Shown piece after piece: positions 1 through 12,900 of a DNA stretch of 64,000 bases; position 1 is the first letter of the stretch; each line of letters opens with the position of its first letter. The translations under genes and the position numbers were made by a program. The stretch is from NCBI GenBank assembly GCA_013398615.1, contig VZSR01003371.1, positions 2,027,305 through 2,091,304 on the forward strand. The letters are read 5' to 3'. The stretch is from Brachypodius melanocephalos (Eukaryota > Chordata > Aves > Passeriformes > Pycnonotidae). Under the pieces are notes generated by a model that saw only the letters and a list, made by a program, of their open reading frames with translations, was not told where the DNA came from and made no database searches.

Positions 1-687
1 CAAAGAAACCATTTTAATACCGTTGCTGTTATCAGAAAAAGAAATTAAAAACTTAAATTTAAAAGACCACAGCACAGACCATTTCTTTTATTCATTAGCA
101 CAAGTTCATTAGGTGGAGTTCAGATTGCTCTGCTGCCTTCCCAGAACATCAGCAGTGACACTCACAGGTTTAAAAGAGAGGAAATACCCAACTGATAAAT
201 AATAATGCAATACAGATTTTTTTCCACCCAAACTAGTAATTATTCTTGATGTCACTAAACTGCTCCTGCCTTGTTTGAGGCTATTGGGAGCTGGGGGAGT
301 GTGAGGTCAGGAGAGCTGTGCCAGGGGATGCTCTGCTCTCCCCATGTGATTGAAGGTGCCTGTTGATATCAGGGGGCTCAGAATTTATTTCCTGAGTGCT
401 GCCATCTTCACTGTCAGCTGTAAAACGTGGCACTTTTACAGTCCAGAGCTGCAGGGCTGGGCAGGAGAGCACAGCATGGAATAATGGGCAGTGAGTTATT
501 CAAGAGGTGTGGAGGTGATCCCAGGAGAAAGCCAGGGGCTCAGATTGTGGCAAGTGCCTTCTCCAGCAGGGTTCAGATGGACAGCTGTCCCTTCCCAAGG
601 AAAATGGCATTTAAGTAGCATGCAATAATTATTGTGGACCCTCTTCTCTAGGAGACCCCACTTCTTTCCTTGCTTTTTCCAGCTGGG
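1..687. other. Unique non-coding sequence, no gene seen
   Basis: Mixed AT-rich sequence with stops in every frame at short spacing. The open frames here are 60-85 codons, have no recognisable domain, and are not bounded by convincing splice sites. I see no repeat family in this part. Confidence 0.6.
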
Positions 688-742
688 TTGGACTGGATGG
701 TTTTTAAGGCCTCTTCCATCCCAAACTATTCTGATTCTCCAT
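688..742 (+). mobile_element. CR1 LINE 3' tail fragment
   Basis: The stretch reads GGTTGGACTGGATGG, then a shortened form of the CR1 end (TTTTTAAGGCCTCTTCCATCCC), then a decayed terminal repeat (ATTCTGATTCTCC). This is the last 55-60 bp of an avian CR1 element, sense on the plus strand. CR1 copies are usually truncated at the 5' end, so a tail-only copy is normal. It is old and has no coding capacity. Confidence 0.7.
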
Positions 743-1074
743 AAAAAGTGCATAATCTGCAGTCATAAAGTGTTTGATCTCCTCAGAAAGTACAGGCAAG
801 ATATTATTGCCATATAATTTGTGTTCTTTAGCTGGCAGATTACTACTTCCAACAGCCTTGGTAGAACATAAGGGCAATCTTTATTCCACACTAATGAAGG
901 CTCTTTGTTGGTGCCTTTCCAGGTTATTGTTTTTCTGAACAGCAAAATAATATTTGCCTGGGGAGATAAGAGTCAGTGAAGTGTCTGTGTGTCTGGAGTG
1001 GGTGGTTTGTTCCTCACTCATGAGTGCCCAGTGCAGGCTCTCACCAGCAGTGGAGCATTAAGATCTATTTGGAC

Positions 1075-1111
1075 AATTTGAGATCAACTGACCCTGAATT
1101 TGAGATCAACT
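1075..1111. repeat. Short tandem duplication, 22-bp period
   Basis: The 15-mer AATTTGAGATCAACT occurs exactly at 1075-1089 and again at 1097-1111, separated by 7 bp (GACCCTG). It is a small local duplication with no visible function. Confidence 0.8.
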
Positions 1112-1589
1112 CTTTTCCCACACCTCATTTTAAGCAGTATTTTGGAAGTTCCTGATTCTTCCCTCCTCCATATTTAGATTGTATTGTAGGTTTTAAAATA
1201 AATCTTGGTAGCAAAAAAATTTACAAATCATTCTTAGAACATCTGTAAGTCCAAAACATATCTTTGGCTGTGTGTCAGACAGGCTTATGTAGTAAGAGTA
1301 TGTTCTCTTGGATCACCAAGGTCTGTGTGAAAATTGGCTGCTTTAGAACTGCCCTGCCTAGTAATTTTGGTGTCCAACTTGCATTTCCTGTGTCCTGGTC
1401 CATTTTTTTCAGATTCATTTTCCAATATTGTTTCTTCAAACAAGCATCGGACGTAACACAACAGAAAAGATTAATATTGAACAACTGCAGTAATCTGGAA
1501 TACGACCAGAAACATTGAAATTTGCTCCAGGATGAATTTTGAAGATCTGTGCCTCTGTTCATATCTCTTAACATCGCCAGTTCTTTTTC

Positions 1590-1683
1590 TTAAAGGATCC
1601 TTTGGATTATTTAGGATCATTTGAATAAAAATTTGCTTTGAGGATTCTTTCAATTGTTTAGCATCATTTGAATAAATCTTCCC
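1590..1683. repeat. Degenerate tandem duplication, 47-bp period
   Basis: Two adjacent units of about 47 bp share the order AGGATYCTTT, then TTTAGSATC, then ATCATTTGAATAAA. The last 14-mer is identical at 1616-1629 and 1663-1676. The rest differs by point substitutions, so the duplication is not recent. Confidence 0.75.
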
Positions 1684-3872
1684 TTTACTTCCAGGAAACA
1701 CAGATCATTGAGATTCAATGCAGGCAGTAATTTAGATTTTGGTAAGGGTTAGTGATATATTTTGTAAAGATCTTGAACACACCAACTGCCACTAAAATCA
1801 CCTCTTTCTATACAGTGAAACCTTAAGTATTAGTTTTACCCTTTATTTGAGAAAATGTGTGAGGTAATCAGTATTCTTGAAATACTTTGAAATTTTACAA
1901 AAGGTATCCCAAGGACTTGGTGTGTTTGTGTGGGATTTCACACACACACACATACATAACCTATTGAAGGATTTTAGGATTGTTTTAATCTCTTGTAGCA
2001 GTAAAGTAACTGCATTCTTGTTTTCACTCTCTTTGAGCCTCGTCCTTTCTCACTGCCACACAGCTTATGGCTTGCACACAAATTGTATTACCTTCTCTTC
2101 CCTTTTATATATTTTTTTTTCTCCTTGTTCCAAAGTGTAAATTGTTTCCTGCCACTCTACAGGATTTTTCTCCCTTAATGATATGGAGGGAGATAACTAC
2201 TGCTAGTGCTGACAGAGGTAAGAGTAGCAGGATAAGTAATGCCTCAGCTGCAGAATGATATACTGCTAGTGGGAGTAATCTCCAGATTCATATCCCAAAA
2301 CACTAGTTAGTCTATCAGCACTTCTGCCATTATCTCCTCGGCCACAAATCCAAACTTTCAAGGTCAGCTGTAACTGTATTGAGAATCTGGAGATCTAAGA
2401 AAAGCCCAGTGAATTAACAGCCTTTTTCTGCCTGGATTTTGTTTCTGATCTGAGGCTACTCCGACGCCTTCATTTGGCTGGATCAGTGCAAGGGGATAAG
2501 GGTAAATATAAAGCCTACACAGATAATGTCACATTTTTGGAGGGGAGAAATCATTTTTGAAAAAATATCAGGTATTTTAGATCACAGAAAGTGCAAAGTC
2601 AGAAAGCATTTTTTGTTGAGGCTTCAGTAATTACCCATGTGAATAAACATATACCATTAATATTGGCACCAAGATAATTTGTTCAGAACAAAAACTGAAT
2701 CAATTCATTTCAACCTGGATTTAATTGTTCCAAAGTCTTAAGAAAAAAGGAGTAAAGGGGAAAAAAAAACATATTTAGGTTCAAAATTCTACATTTAGCT
2801 ATGAATAATCAACTCTAATATACATCAGCTGAAGAAGAAAGCAGGCATTGTGATAAGAAATCAAGAGATGTTGCCTCTGAAGAAAACTGGAGGGACCTGG
2901 GTTATCTCTTGTAGAAAAGAGGAAACATAATATGCAATGTAAGTGCTACAGCAGAGGGGGAAGAAAAGGATAATGGATGGGAGGCTGGTGACAAACTCAA
3001 GGTTACAAATGATTTGTTGGCCAAACTTTCCTAGTGAGCTTGCATACACACAATCTTGCAAACTCAGTGCTTTATTCACTGCAGGGTGTAAACCTGTCTG
3101 AAACAAATTTCCCACTGGTATCAAACCCTGAGTCTCTCAGCAGTGTAGATCATCTTTTGCTTTGTTCTTGTTTCCCAGCAATCTATTAGCATGAGGTGGG
3201 CACTAATGCTTTTTCCTACACATGAGAGCAGGTGCTGTAAAACTATTGTATGAGTAAAGTGTTCTTCTATTCATATCCATCAATAAATTTGGAACTGAAG
3301 TGTACATGCTCAAAGTAGGCTTTAACCTTCATCTTAACTTTTTCGAGTAGCTTTTTACATTAGCATGCTATAGCTGTCTCATAGTCTCACATTGCTATCT
3401 GAATTTAAGACTGGAAGTACATCCAGCTTCAGCAATTGCTTGTCACTCACCTGTTGAAATCTGCATTTATATTGCTAATTAATCTGAGTGATTTCTCTTC
3501 CCTAGCACTGTGCCCACTACTGTACTACCCTCACCTGAACTGGCAGAAACCATTTTCCATAATAGGTCAAGAGAACTCCTGAATAAAATCCTTTCAGCTA
3601 ATGCAAAAAGGTTTGTGTTGTGGTTATTATTTTTTTCTTTCTTTAATATTGCAATGCTGTCAGCACTTTCTCCTTTTTGTGTTTGCTCATGTTCCCTGGA
3701 ACTTGATTTTAGATGAAATGGAAGGACACTGGATGGATACCTTCTCCCCTATGACCTGAAATTGGCTTTAAGGAGCCATTTAGGAGCAGTTCTGATGAAA
3801 CTTTAAAGACTGTATGTGATTATGTGCCCATGTAACTTCTCAGACCAGTCATTTGAACCATCCAGGGTAGGG

Positions 3873-4069
3873 GATGAGCAGATGGAGCAGCCCTGGGAGA
3901 AGAACTTGGAGATTCTTGTGGGTGAGAGGTAGACAATCTCTGAAATCCTTCCTGTCCTGGGTCAATCCCCCAGCGTGGGCAGCAGGAAAGGAGAAATTCT
4001 GCCTCTCTGTCCCGCTCAGGTGAGACCCCACCTGCAGAGCTACTCCAGCCTTGGAACCCAGCACAGGAA
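3873..4069 (+). mobile_element. CR1 LINE, left part (split by an LTR)
   Basis: The sequence follows the end of CR1 ORF2, recognisable from GGAGAAGAACTTGGAGATTC and from CTGTCCCGCTCAGGTGAGAC onward to the AGCACAGGAA segment. The frame is broken by stops and indels, so it encodes nothing. The left part stops at a 435-bp LTR and the same CR1 continues beyond it. The element is sense on the plus strand and 5'-truncated. The exact left edge is approximate. Confidence 0.85.
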
Positions 4070-4504
4070 TGGGGGGAGACAGATAGAGATAGTGTTAAAG
4101 GCAATCTCGCCCCTGATGTATTGCAGCTGTGTTAATTACCAAAGAGTGGGAACAGCCCTGCCCTCACAGCTGTGGGTGTGATAAAAGTGAGTTAGGGGGG
4201 AGAGAGTCACTTGGAGTCTGCTGGCTGTGCTGTGAGAAGAAAGGGACAGGAGAGTGGGTAAGGGTCAGATAAGGTAAGCCACTGTATGAGGGACAGACAG
4301 GGTTAGGTGGCTGTGCTAGGGATGGGAAGGAGCCACCTGGAACTGCAGAAGGAAGAGAAAAAGGGCCAGAGCTGTGTGGAGCTGCCCATGGGAAGTACAT
4401 AGAAAATGTATGAAAGACTCTTGGATAACAAGGTGCTGATACTTGAAGCCCTGTGAAGTTTTTACTGAAGCACTTTGAGTGCTGTGACTGTCTTGACAAT
4501 GACA
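4070..4504 (+). mobile_element. Solo LTR of an avian endogenous retrovirus inserted in CR1
   Basis: The insert begins TGGGGGGAGACAG and ends CTTGACAATGACA, giving TG...CA termini, and interrupts CR1 exactly between two copies of CAGGAA (4064-4069 and 4505-4510). A 6-bp target-site duplication fits retroviral integration, commonly seen for alpha/beta-like avian ERVs. A TATA-like GATAAAAG lies about 110 bp in, which suggests plus orientation, but I see no clear AATAAA. There is no internal gag, pol or env sequence, so this is a solo LTR left by LTR-LTR recombination. The family name cannot be assigned without a repeat library. Confidence 0.85.
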
Positions 4505-4978
4505 CAGGAAGGACCTGGAGCTGCTGGAGAGAGTCCAAAGGAGGCACCAGGATGATCAGGGGGATGGAGCAGCTCTGCTGGGAGGAAAGGCTGGAAGAGC
4601 TGGGATTGTTCAGCCTAGAGAAGAAAAGGCTTTGAGGTGAGCTCACTGCAGCTTTCCAATGCCCAAAGAGTTCAATAAAAATGGAGAGAGACTGTTCACA
4701 AGGCATGTAGTGACTGGACAAGGGGGAATGGATTCAAACTGAGAGGAGGTTTAGACTGGATATGAGGAAAAAATTGTTTCCTGTGAGGGTGGAGAGTCCC
4801 TGGCACAGGGTGCCCAGAGAAGCTGTAACTGCCCCTGGATCCCTGGAAGTGTCCAAGGCCAGGCTGGACAGGGCTCTGAGCAACCTGGGACAGCAGAAGG
4901 TGTCCCTGCCCATGCCAGGGGGTTGGGATAAGATGGGCTTTAAGGTGCCTTCCATCCCCAGCCATTCTCTGGATGTAC
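4505..4978 (+). mobile_element. CR1 LINE, right part to 3' end
   Basis: The CR1 resumes with GGACCTGGAGCTGCTGGAG and runs through the ORF2 end (GTTCAGCCTAGAGAAGAAAAGG) and the 3' UTR (GTGCCCAGAGAAGCTG, CCCTGGAAGTGTCCAAGGCC, GTGTCCCTGCCCATGCCAGG). It ends in a decayed tail near CCATTCTCTGGATG. It joins the part left of the LTR without loss, which shows that the CR1 was there first. It is non-coding. Confidence 0.9.
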
Positions 4979-6099
4979 CTTCTGACCCTGATTTGGTATT
5001 TCATATTTAGGGTCTCAATAGTCACCCAGAAGATTGCTTCTCTGACAAATTTCCCCACAGTGCCACTTTGTGTAAGAGTCTGTATTGTTCCTTCTAATTT
5101 CTTATTTTTAGTTTTTTAGCAGCACATATTGACATGATAGAACAGCTTGGTATCCCTCCAAAGAGATGGTCATATTTAGCATTTATATGAAATGAGAGAA
5201 TATCCTGGTCTTGAGCTCTCTATTTCAGATGAGCTTTGAATGACTGAAGCAATGCCTGGGAAAGGTACAGGTTTGTTATTTGCTGCAAGGCTGAGGCTGG
5301 AATCCTCTAGTGCTAGGACAAACTTTGCAGGCAGTAGAGTGGGCCTAGAGTTATGGATGAAGCTGGACATTTAACACACATTGCAGTGTCTGGCATTTTC
5401 TTCGAGCAGTTGAAGATCAGAGACTAGAAGAAATAATAATTTTAATTTTCATTCCACTTAACTCTAAATAGCATATTTTGATAGCAGCTGACATATGGAA
5501 AGCTGGGGGATAGAAAGTGCTTTGAAACGTAAGTAATGTTTATCAGAAACAGAAGCCACGTAATGATATGACAATATCTCAAACAGTTTGTATGGTGCCT
5601 TAACCATACTATTTGTTTTGATTTGACTGCAATAGAAAGCATCCATCCACAGGCTCTGCCTGGCTTGTCAGTTATGTAAAATCACACACCCTAAATCAAA
5701 GCCATCAGCTCCTTTTTTCTTCTAAATATCAGCACAATCAAACACTACCACCTGCAGACACTGTCCTGTATCCCAGTCTACCTCTGCTGAGGCCAGTGAG
5801 CAAGAATGGTCTACAGGGTTAACTACAAGAAGAAAGATGTTGACTATGTTCGTGGGTTTAATTTGCACATATTTAATCCCACCATTCACAATTTTGTGTA
5901 GTATATGTACTGCAATCACACACAATTAGGTTGTGAGAGAATATAAAAGGTCTGTAGTGAAACGTCCTATACAAAAAAAAAGGATTGACCTTAAAGTCAG
6001 AGCATGTTACTCAGGACTTTGTCCAGTTGAATGTTGAAAGTTTCCGAGGATGAAAATTTAAACCATTCATTTGGACCTCTGTTCTGTCATTTAATCAGT
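4979..6099. other. Unique non-coding sequence, no gene seen
   Basis: AT-rich sequence with no recognisable repeats beyond a short A run near 5971. The open frames stay below 70 codons and have no domain. Confidence 0.55.
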
Positions 6100-6188
6100 T
6101 AGTGGTGGCTTTGGCACCATTAGGTTAACAGTTAAACTCAATGGTCTTAAATGTCCTTTCCAGCCTAAATAATTATCTGATTCTAAAA
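6100..6188 (+). mobile_element. Old CR1 3' tail fragment
   Basis: The order TTAGTGGTGGCTTTGGCA, then ATTAGGTTAACAGTTAAACT, then CAATGGTCTTAAATGTCCTT, then CCAGCCTAAATAATTATCTG follows the end of a CR1 of the 'dominant tail' type. Many substitutions mark it as old. The terminal 8-bp repeat is decayed to ATTATCTGATTCTAAA. Confidence 0.7.
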
Positions 6189-9100
6189 CTTCTTCCTCAG
6201 TTTTACTTTGTCTCAATGCTTGCTGAGACACAATCACTCTCCTCCTGCTTCTTTATTCCGAGGAAAGGTAGAAAATTGGAAAAGCTCAAATTTATATACC
6301 TGCAATGACAATGAAAAACCATGATGGAGTCTTGGGGTCCAAGAGAAAAAAATTTTTGTGCTCACACATCATGTTGATGTTAATGAATAGCATGCATACC
6401 AAGGGAAAGATGGAATTCAAATGTCCTGCACAGATCACTGCATGGCTCAAAAGGTGTCTGGAGGTGATGCCTGTGGAAAAGATTAAAATAACACCTATGA
6501 AGGAAAAGCAACAAATTTGGAATAGAAGCCCCACTTAGAGTCATCATGTCCTAGTAAATCTGATCATGATTATCCCTGCTTCAAATCCAAGGCTCTACAT
6601 CTGAGCTACAACAGAAGCTGCATTTACTTGGAGAGAGAGAGGTGTATTTAAAAAAAAAAAAAATCAAATGTGTTCTATAGAGGATATATATTTGGAATGA
6701 ATTTTTCTGCAGAAGCTGAGAAAGCAACAGCTTTGCCTGATAGATCCTCCCAAGGGAGCCGTGGCTCAGAGCAGTATCACACTTGTGCTCATCTTCACAA
6801 TGGAGCAATCCTGCGAGCAGATAAAGTGCACAGAGTGAGAGCCTAGAAGAAAGGCTTAAGTTTGCCAGGGATAAATAGCATTCACCCAAAGCTAGAGAGG
6901 GTTGTTTTGGGTGAGTTTCCTCTGCTTTTTTTTTTGTTAAACTTCAGTCTGATCACAGCTTGAGCTCGACGGTGGTTTAAAGGCTCTGAGAGCACAAAAG
7001 CAGCCATCCTACAGTCCGGCTTATGTCAGCTTATTTTGATTCAACAGAAGCATTGGAGACAGACCTGGTACTGCTCTAAACTCTTTGTGAGTCAGTTTAA
7101 TGCTCAACCCTCCTTTACAATGCCCAGACTTAAGAGCTAAAGGGAAGGCAAAGATGAAGGGAGGAAAAAAAAAACTTCACCACCTTTTCACTTGCTCTGT
7201 GAATCCATATGGTTTCTGAGGCAAAAAAGATGCAGTGTTCATGATGGTGCATTTAGATTCCTTAAGAAAAGCATCTCCCTCTTGGATTGATCCCCTGGTG
7301 GAAATAAGGCACTGAACTTATTTTTAGATACAAAGCAAGTGGCTCACAGACACCTCATTTAATGAGTTTCTGTGATATACTGCAACAGGGGCAAAAACCT
7401 GAACTGTAGGGCTGTAAATGAAGTCTCCTGGCTGAGGAAGTAATTCTGTCACTGCAGTGCCCATGTAGGTTAATTCCTGAACCCAAAGCACTGAGGTGTT
7501 TTCAGAAGTGGATGTCTGTAGGAGGGCAGGCTTTCAAAAGCAACTTATGGACCCAAAGCAGCGAGGAGCTCCCTGTTCGCTTCCCAATGCACTAGAAAAG
7601 ATTTCCTAAGTACTCTTTAAAAATTAAACATTGTCTGCCCCCTCTTTGCTATCCTTAGGACCTGGAATACAGGGGTGCACCCACATGATGACCGAACCTG
7701 GGCCCTTCACATCTGGTAAACAACTTCTTGTGAAGCAAATTCCGAGCACAATTTGGGAGTCATGACATTGCTGAGATAATTCCCAGCAGTTTGCAATAAG
7801 CTGCAGCCACACGTCCTCTCCAGAGAACTTTTGGGGCTGTAAATGCCAGCAGTAATACTGGATTTAGCACAGAACTGTACCCTTAGTTTGGCTGTGTCTG
7901 GGGCTCATGAGAGAGGTCTGTAATTATTTGTAGACATTTTTTGTCCACGATTCAGACTGTAGCTGCTTTCTGCACATTTCATCTTGCTGGGTGTTTGTCG
8001 ACTAAGCCTCTTAAAACATCAGATGGATGGTTGTGAAGTCAAAAAATATGAATAATACCTGTTTTTTTGAAGCTACAGAATAATGAACAGAATTCTGAAA
8101 GAAGCAGAAGGTCAGAAAATGCTGGTATCTGATGTTTTATACATGTAAAACCATGGGCATAGCAGAATTAATTTCTTTGGGCAGCAAAGCAAGGAGCAAA
8201 GGAAAGAGCAGCTTAGATGGGAGAAGGATGAACTGTGAAATAAGCAAACTTAAAAAAAATTAAAATAAATATTCATGGGAAAGGTGTTGCTTTAAACATT
8301 TTAAAAAAGCGAAAAATTGATATATTTTAATATGTTGTAGGGATGAGTGTACTGCTACAGAGCAAAACACATTTCTGATTAAAGGGTGACACTTAAGGTC
8401 CAAATCCTCCAAAATAAATAATAATAATAAATAGCACATTTAACTTATTTATGCTGTAGAAGCTGCATAGGTAATGGTCAACAACATATTGCCTGCAGCT
8501 GCCTGCAGAATTTTAGCTCTGTCCTCCTGCACACACATTAAAAAAGAAACTTAACTGGCAATTCCTCTTGAGCCCAGGTTCTATGAGTATTTCTTTCTTA
8601 TTTCATACAAAAGATGTATGAGCTTTGTATTCAGCAGGGAGCAGAAGATTACAGATGCAGCCTGTATAATGTTCTCCTCTATTTTGATCACACCTTAAAT
8701 TCTGTAGGTACTAAATGAAGGGATGAAAACAAAGGCTCTGTATGTCCCCAGCTACTGGAATCCATGATCAATGGGATCTCTCATACCACATTCAGCTGCA
8801 CAGTGTTAATCAAGGTCACAGTCTCTTTTCTTTTTTTTGCAGTGATTAAGGGTCATGGCAGAGAAGACATATTTCTTTGATTGTTTATGTTATTCACATC
8901 TGATAGGGACCAAAATCACTCATTCCCAGCTAGATGTTCCAGCCTGAGGCAGTTTAAATGGATGCTGTGACTTCAGCAAGGTTTTTAGTTCAACTTTTGC
9001 TGTATGTACACATTGTGTAGGATTTTCTGTGAGACACACTGGAGTTTTAAGGATTATGCGTTGCCAGTGGGCACATTCCCTTGATTTGTGTGTTTTGATC

Positions 9101-9671
9101 TTCCTTGTCTCCAACAGTCCCAAATCAGTCTGAGGGTGATAAACAGTGTTTTCCAGGCGTCCTTTACTTCACCTGGCCTTAAAGGAAGGTCTCTGCTGCA
9201 CAGAATTTCTGAGAGGAGGGAAAAAATTGTGGCTGCAAATTGCACAAGAAGTTCATTATTCAAAATTCACAGCTAATTGGCAGCAGCACACCAAAGAATA
9301 GTTGGCTATTTTAACTGCTACTGGAGAGTCTGTGGAAAATCTTTCATAGTCCCCCCAAAAAATGAGAAATTGGTGTGAGAGGAGCAGAGAGGGCTGGAGG
9401 CTGGACCACAGGAATGAGAGAAGTTGCAAAGGGAATTAGAGCAACCTTCCTTCCACTGCCCACAACAACACAGAGAGAAGATAGAAGAGAGTCTTGGGGT
9501 TGCACAGTGAAAGGTCAAGAGACAAAGGCCATGTGTTTCAGTAGTGGAAACTTACACTGGATTTTAGGAAATTCATTTTCCCTTCAGCACAGAAACAGAG
9601 GCTCAGAAGGTAGGGAGCAGAATCACTGACCCTGCAGGTTTTCCAGACTCCAGAATTGCCCAAGGAAGAGA
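6189..9671. other. Unique non-coding sequence, no gene seen
   Basis: There is no recognisable gene or transposon in this 3.5 kb. Short A runs occur at 6649-6662 and 7165. The open frames are at most 102 codons and lack domains. Parts may be conserved, but nothing here can be shown from one sequence. Confidence 0.5.
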
Positions 9672-9948
9672 CAGAACTAAAGAGAATGGCTTCAGACTGG
9701 AAGAGAATGGGTTTAAATGAGATTCTAGGAAAAAATTCTTCCCAATGAAGGTGGTGAGGCACTGGCAGTGTTTGGCCAGAGAAGATGTGGCTGCCCCTGG
9801 ATCCCTAGAAGTGTCCAAGGCCAGGTTGGACAGGGCTTGGAGCAACCTGGGACAGTGGAAGGTGTCCCTGCCCATGGCAGGGGGTTGGAACAACATCATT
9901 TATGAGATCTCTTCCCACCCAAACCATTCTGTGATTCTGTGACTCTGT
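9672..9948 (+). mobile_element. CR1 LINE 3' fragment with intact 8-bp tail
   Basis: The fragment holds the CR1 3' UTR order: AGGTGGTGAGGCACTGGCAG, CCCTGGATCCCTAGAAGTGT, CAAGGCCAGGTTGGACAGGG, GTGTCCCTGCCCATGGCAGG, CCCAAACCATTCTGTGATTC. It ends in tandem 8-mers (ATTCTGTG, ATTCTGTG, ACTCTGTG). It is 5'-truncated, sense on the plus strand, and fairly young compared with the copies at 6.1 and 22.6 kb. A second short GATTCTGTGATTCTGG occurs about 90 bp downstream and may be tail-derived. Confidence 0.93.
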
Positions 9949-12900
9949 GTAATCTGATTTATCTGTGAGGTTGCTCCAGCTTTGCACAGGAGTTTGCAGA
10001 GCAGCCCTCCAGGGGTTGCTTCTGGTCACGACTGTTGTCTGATTCTGTGATTCTGGATATGTGTAATATCTCCTGGGGAAAGGGAGAGCCCCTCTGAAAT
10101 AAAAAGTGACATTGGAGAAGCAATTAATGCAATGGGTTTTAATTATGAGGATGAGATCAAAGGGCTTTCATCAGCTCAGTTCAGAACAGTTGCATATGAC
10201 ACAGTTCAAAGGTCAAGACAACAGAAGTTGCAGTGATCTATGAACACCTTGGAAATCGCCAGGAGCTTTCCAAAGCACATATCTTCTGTTAATAAACCAA
10301 GCATTTCTAATTAGTGTAAGTGACCACAAAGCTCTAACCAAGGAGCACAAATTAGAGAAAGCACACAGCCTAATTTAATGACTCTAGAAGTTATTACCTG
10401 CCTACACGAAGCCTGACATGAGGAGAGTATTGAGTGAATTATGTGGATTGAATGAGAAATGTGGTGGGTTTGTGCCAAGTGGAGGAACGAGAGGGGAAGA
10501 GGGGGAAGTAGCTCATTTACCCCGGATCAGAAATCCATATGCTTGTTAACCAGGCACTGGCTACATCCCAACATGAAAAATGAAGTTTACATTGTGTGTG
10601 TGAACCAGTAATTTGCATTGATTTGCACATGATTTGTGTCTAATTTGCTGATCGTTAAACCCCACGTGATATGTAAATAGGTAGAAAGTTAAAACCTCGG
10701 CTTTAATTTCATTCACTTTGACAATTTAATCTGGTTGGCAGGAGCTGCCTTCCCTCACACCGTCTGGGTACATTGAAGGTCACACTCCATGAAAGACTTG
10801 CAAAATTTCCTTTCTCTCATTGGTTCCTTCTATTGTTCCTGTCCAAAGACAGACAACTGTTCCAACAGTGACCATTTTTTAGGATTTTTGAGATGCTTAG
10901 ATTATTTCACAGCCATTAATATGACTTGTGGACCACCTGTAAGACTGACCAATACAGCTAATTATCCCTTTGAGATCCCTCAACTATGGATGGGATGAAG
11001 AGCAGAAAATATAGGAATGACAGAGGTAAAAACAGCTGCCTGAAGACCCTGCAAGATTGGTATTAATGTGAGCAGGACGAGGCAGCAAATCTACAACCAG
11101 ACCTAATATTTCCGATAAACACAAAGTGATTTATTTTAAATGTGTTTAAATGCAAAAGGGCAATCTCTGTATGGCAACATTAAACAAAACAAAAGGTTGC
11201 CATTTGGTAGGGTTTTTTTCTGAGATAAAAATAAGAGGTGACCAAACTGGGATATTTGATGTTATCAGTACCTCAACTATCTTGGGTGTTTTCAGGATCA
11301 TGAGAAATGTTGATATCAAAGCTGGAACCAAAAAAAAAAGTATGAGCAGGTTTTAAAGATCAAATGGGGCTTGATCACCTGTTGAAGAAAGGCTTGTCAG
11401 CGATGTGTGCAGTGTCAATACATTTACTTGGTTGTAGGAATACATTAATGTTTCCTGATGTCCTAGGAGACAAAAATGGTATGTAAATTAAGGTGTTTCA
11501 TGTGTGGGTTGTTTGGTATTTTTTCTTTAAAACAAACAAACAAAAAAATTGATCAAAAAATTTTTAAAAACACAAAAATTCACAAAATGTAGCTTGGTGA
11601 ATGGAGCATTGGACTATAAAATAAAATAATAATTTTATTCTCACTTGTTTGTCATGAGTCTGTAACTCCTCAAAATGAACAATGGGAGTAATTAAGTATG
11701 ACAGAGGATGGAGAAAAGGCTTCAAAGTGAACTCTGTGGAGCTAATGAACACCAATCAATAGATAACTCATCAATGGACCCTGCACCAGTGGAGTATTGG
11801 AAATATTTGTCTTCACTGGGTGCAAAAGCAGACCTTGGAGGGTGAGGGCAGTTGGAATCCTGCCAGCAACACCTTGTGAGTCCCTGGCTGTCCTTCCATC
11901 CCACTGCCCTGAGCCCTGCAGCCTCTGCAGATTGGACTAGCCATTGATTTAACACTATTTTGATGGTCTTATAATGCAAATGCTGACCTTGACAGGGGAA
12001 GGTTTTCACACTCTGACTTTTTGTTTTGCAGTTGCCAGCATAGCAATTAATGCATACTTAGTGGAATCCAAAATTAGTCACTCCTGAAAGTAATTATGTG
12101 CTAATTATGCAATTATTTTATTTTATATAGGCAGCAAAAATTATTAAAGTACTTCAATTATAGTTTCTTCAAAAAATCAAGTCAACTACTACTTGACTTA
12201 AATAGTAATTTATAAAATAATTTGTCACTTGACATTTTAAGACTTACAGGATTTTTACAGCATTCTTATTGTGTATCTAACAAAACCATTTTTTTTTATC
12301 TAGTTTTCCCCCCCTAGTATTAGAAATTTCATGTGACTTCACCGTACCCATCCGTCTGAAATTAGCAGATTATATGTTTATATAAATTACTTATTATCAG
12401 ATTAGCATATGTTTGCCTGGCTCCTAGCAGTTTTGGTGGGGTTGGGAATAAACCTTTTAAATGGATTCAAAGAAGGGGGGGGGGGCAGAATAATTTTGTA
12501 GGTGAGGCTGATCCAATCAAGTTTTTATGTACCTGATGCTTCCTTTCCACTTTATGCTTTTTGAATCCGCTGATTACTGTTGCTCCATTTGTCAGGAATG
12601 GCAAATGGAGAGAGATAAGGGTCAAAACTTTTAGTGAGAATTCTGAATAGGCAAACAACCCAAACCAGTGCTTCCAACCAAAGAAAACCAAAAAGGCTCA
12701 ACCTGTTTTGGTTGGCCAGCCAGTGTTTCCAGCAGCACATCGTGAGTGATGGATGGGCAGCTTTAAACCAGGCACAGCTCCCCAGGGAACAGTCCAGATC
12801 CATGACAAGGCAGCTGGAGCATCACAGTGGCTTTCCTTGTACTGATTATTGCAACAGGGAAAAGATTTTGGGAACAGATGATGAGGAAAAGCAGTAGGAG

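Larger units (their letters stand above)
743..3872. other. Unique non-coding sequence with small local duplications
   Basis: No gene is recognised. The interval holds two short tandem duplications, annotated separately, and a run of about seven CA units near 1940. The open frames (60-99 codons) overlap one another on both strands and look random. Confidence 0.55.

Noticed and set aside
4164..4721. 185-codon antisense open frame
   Set aside because: It lies across the solo LTR and the CR1 in antisense and is a by-product of repeats.
9949..10056. GATTCTGTGATTCTGG downstream of the CR1 as a second CR1 copy
   Set aside because: Only the 8-bp tail motif is present with no CR1 body. It is more likely tail-derived or chance.
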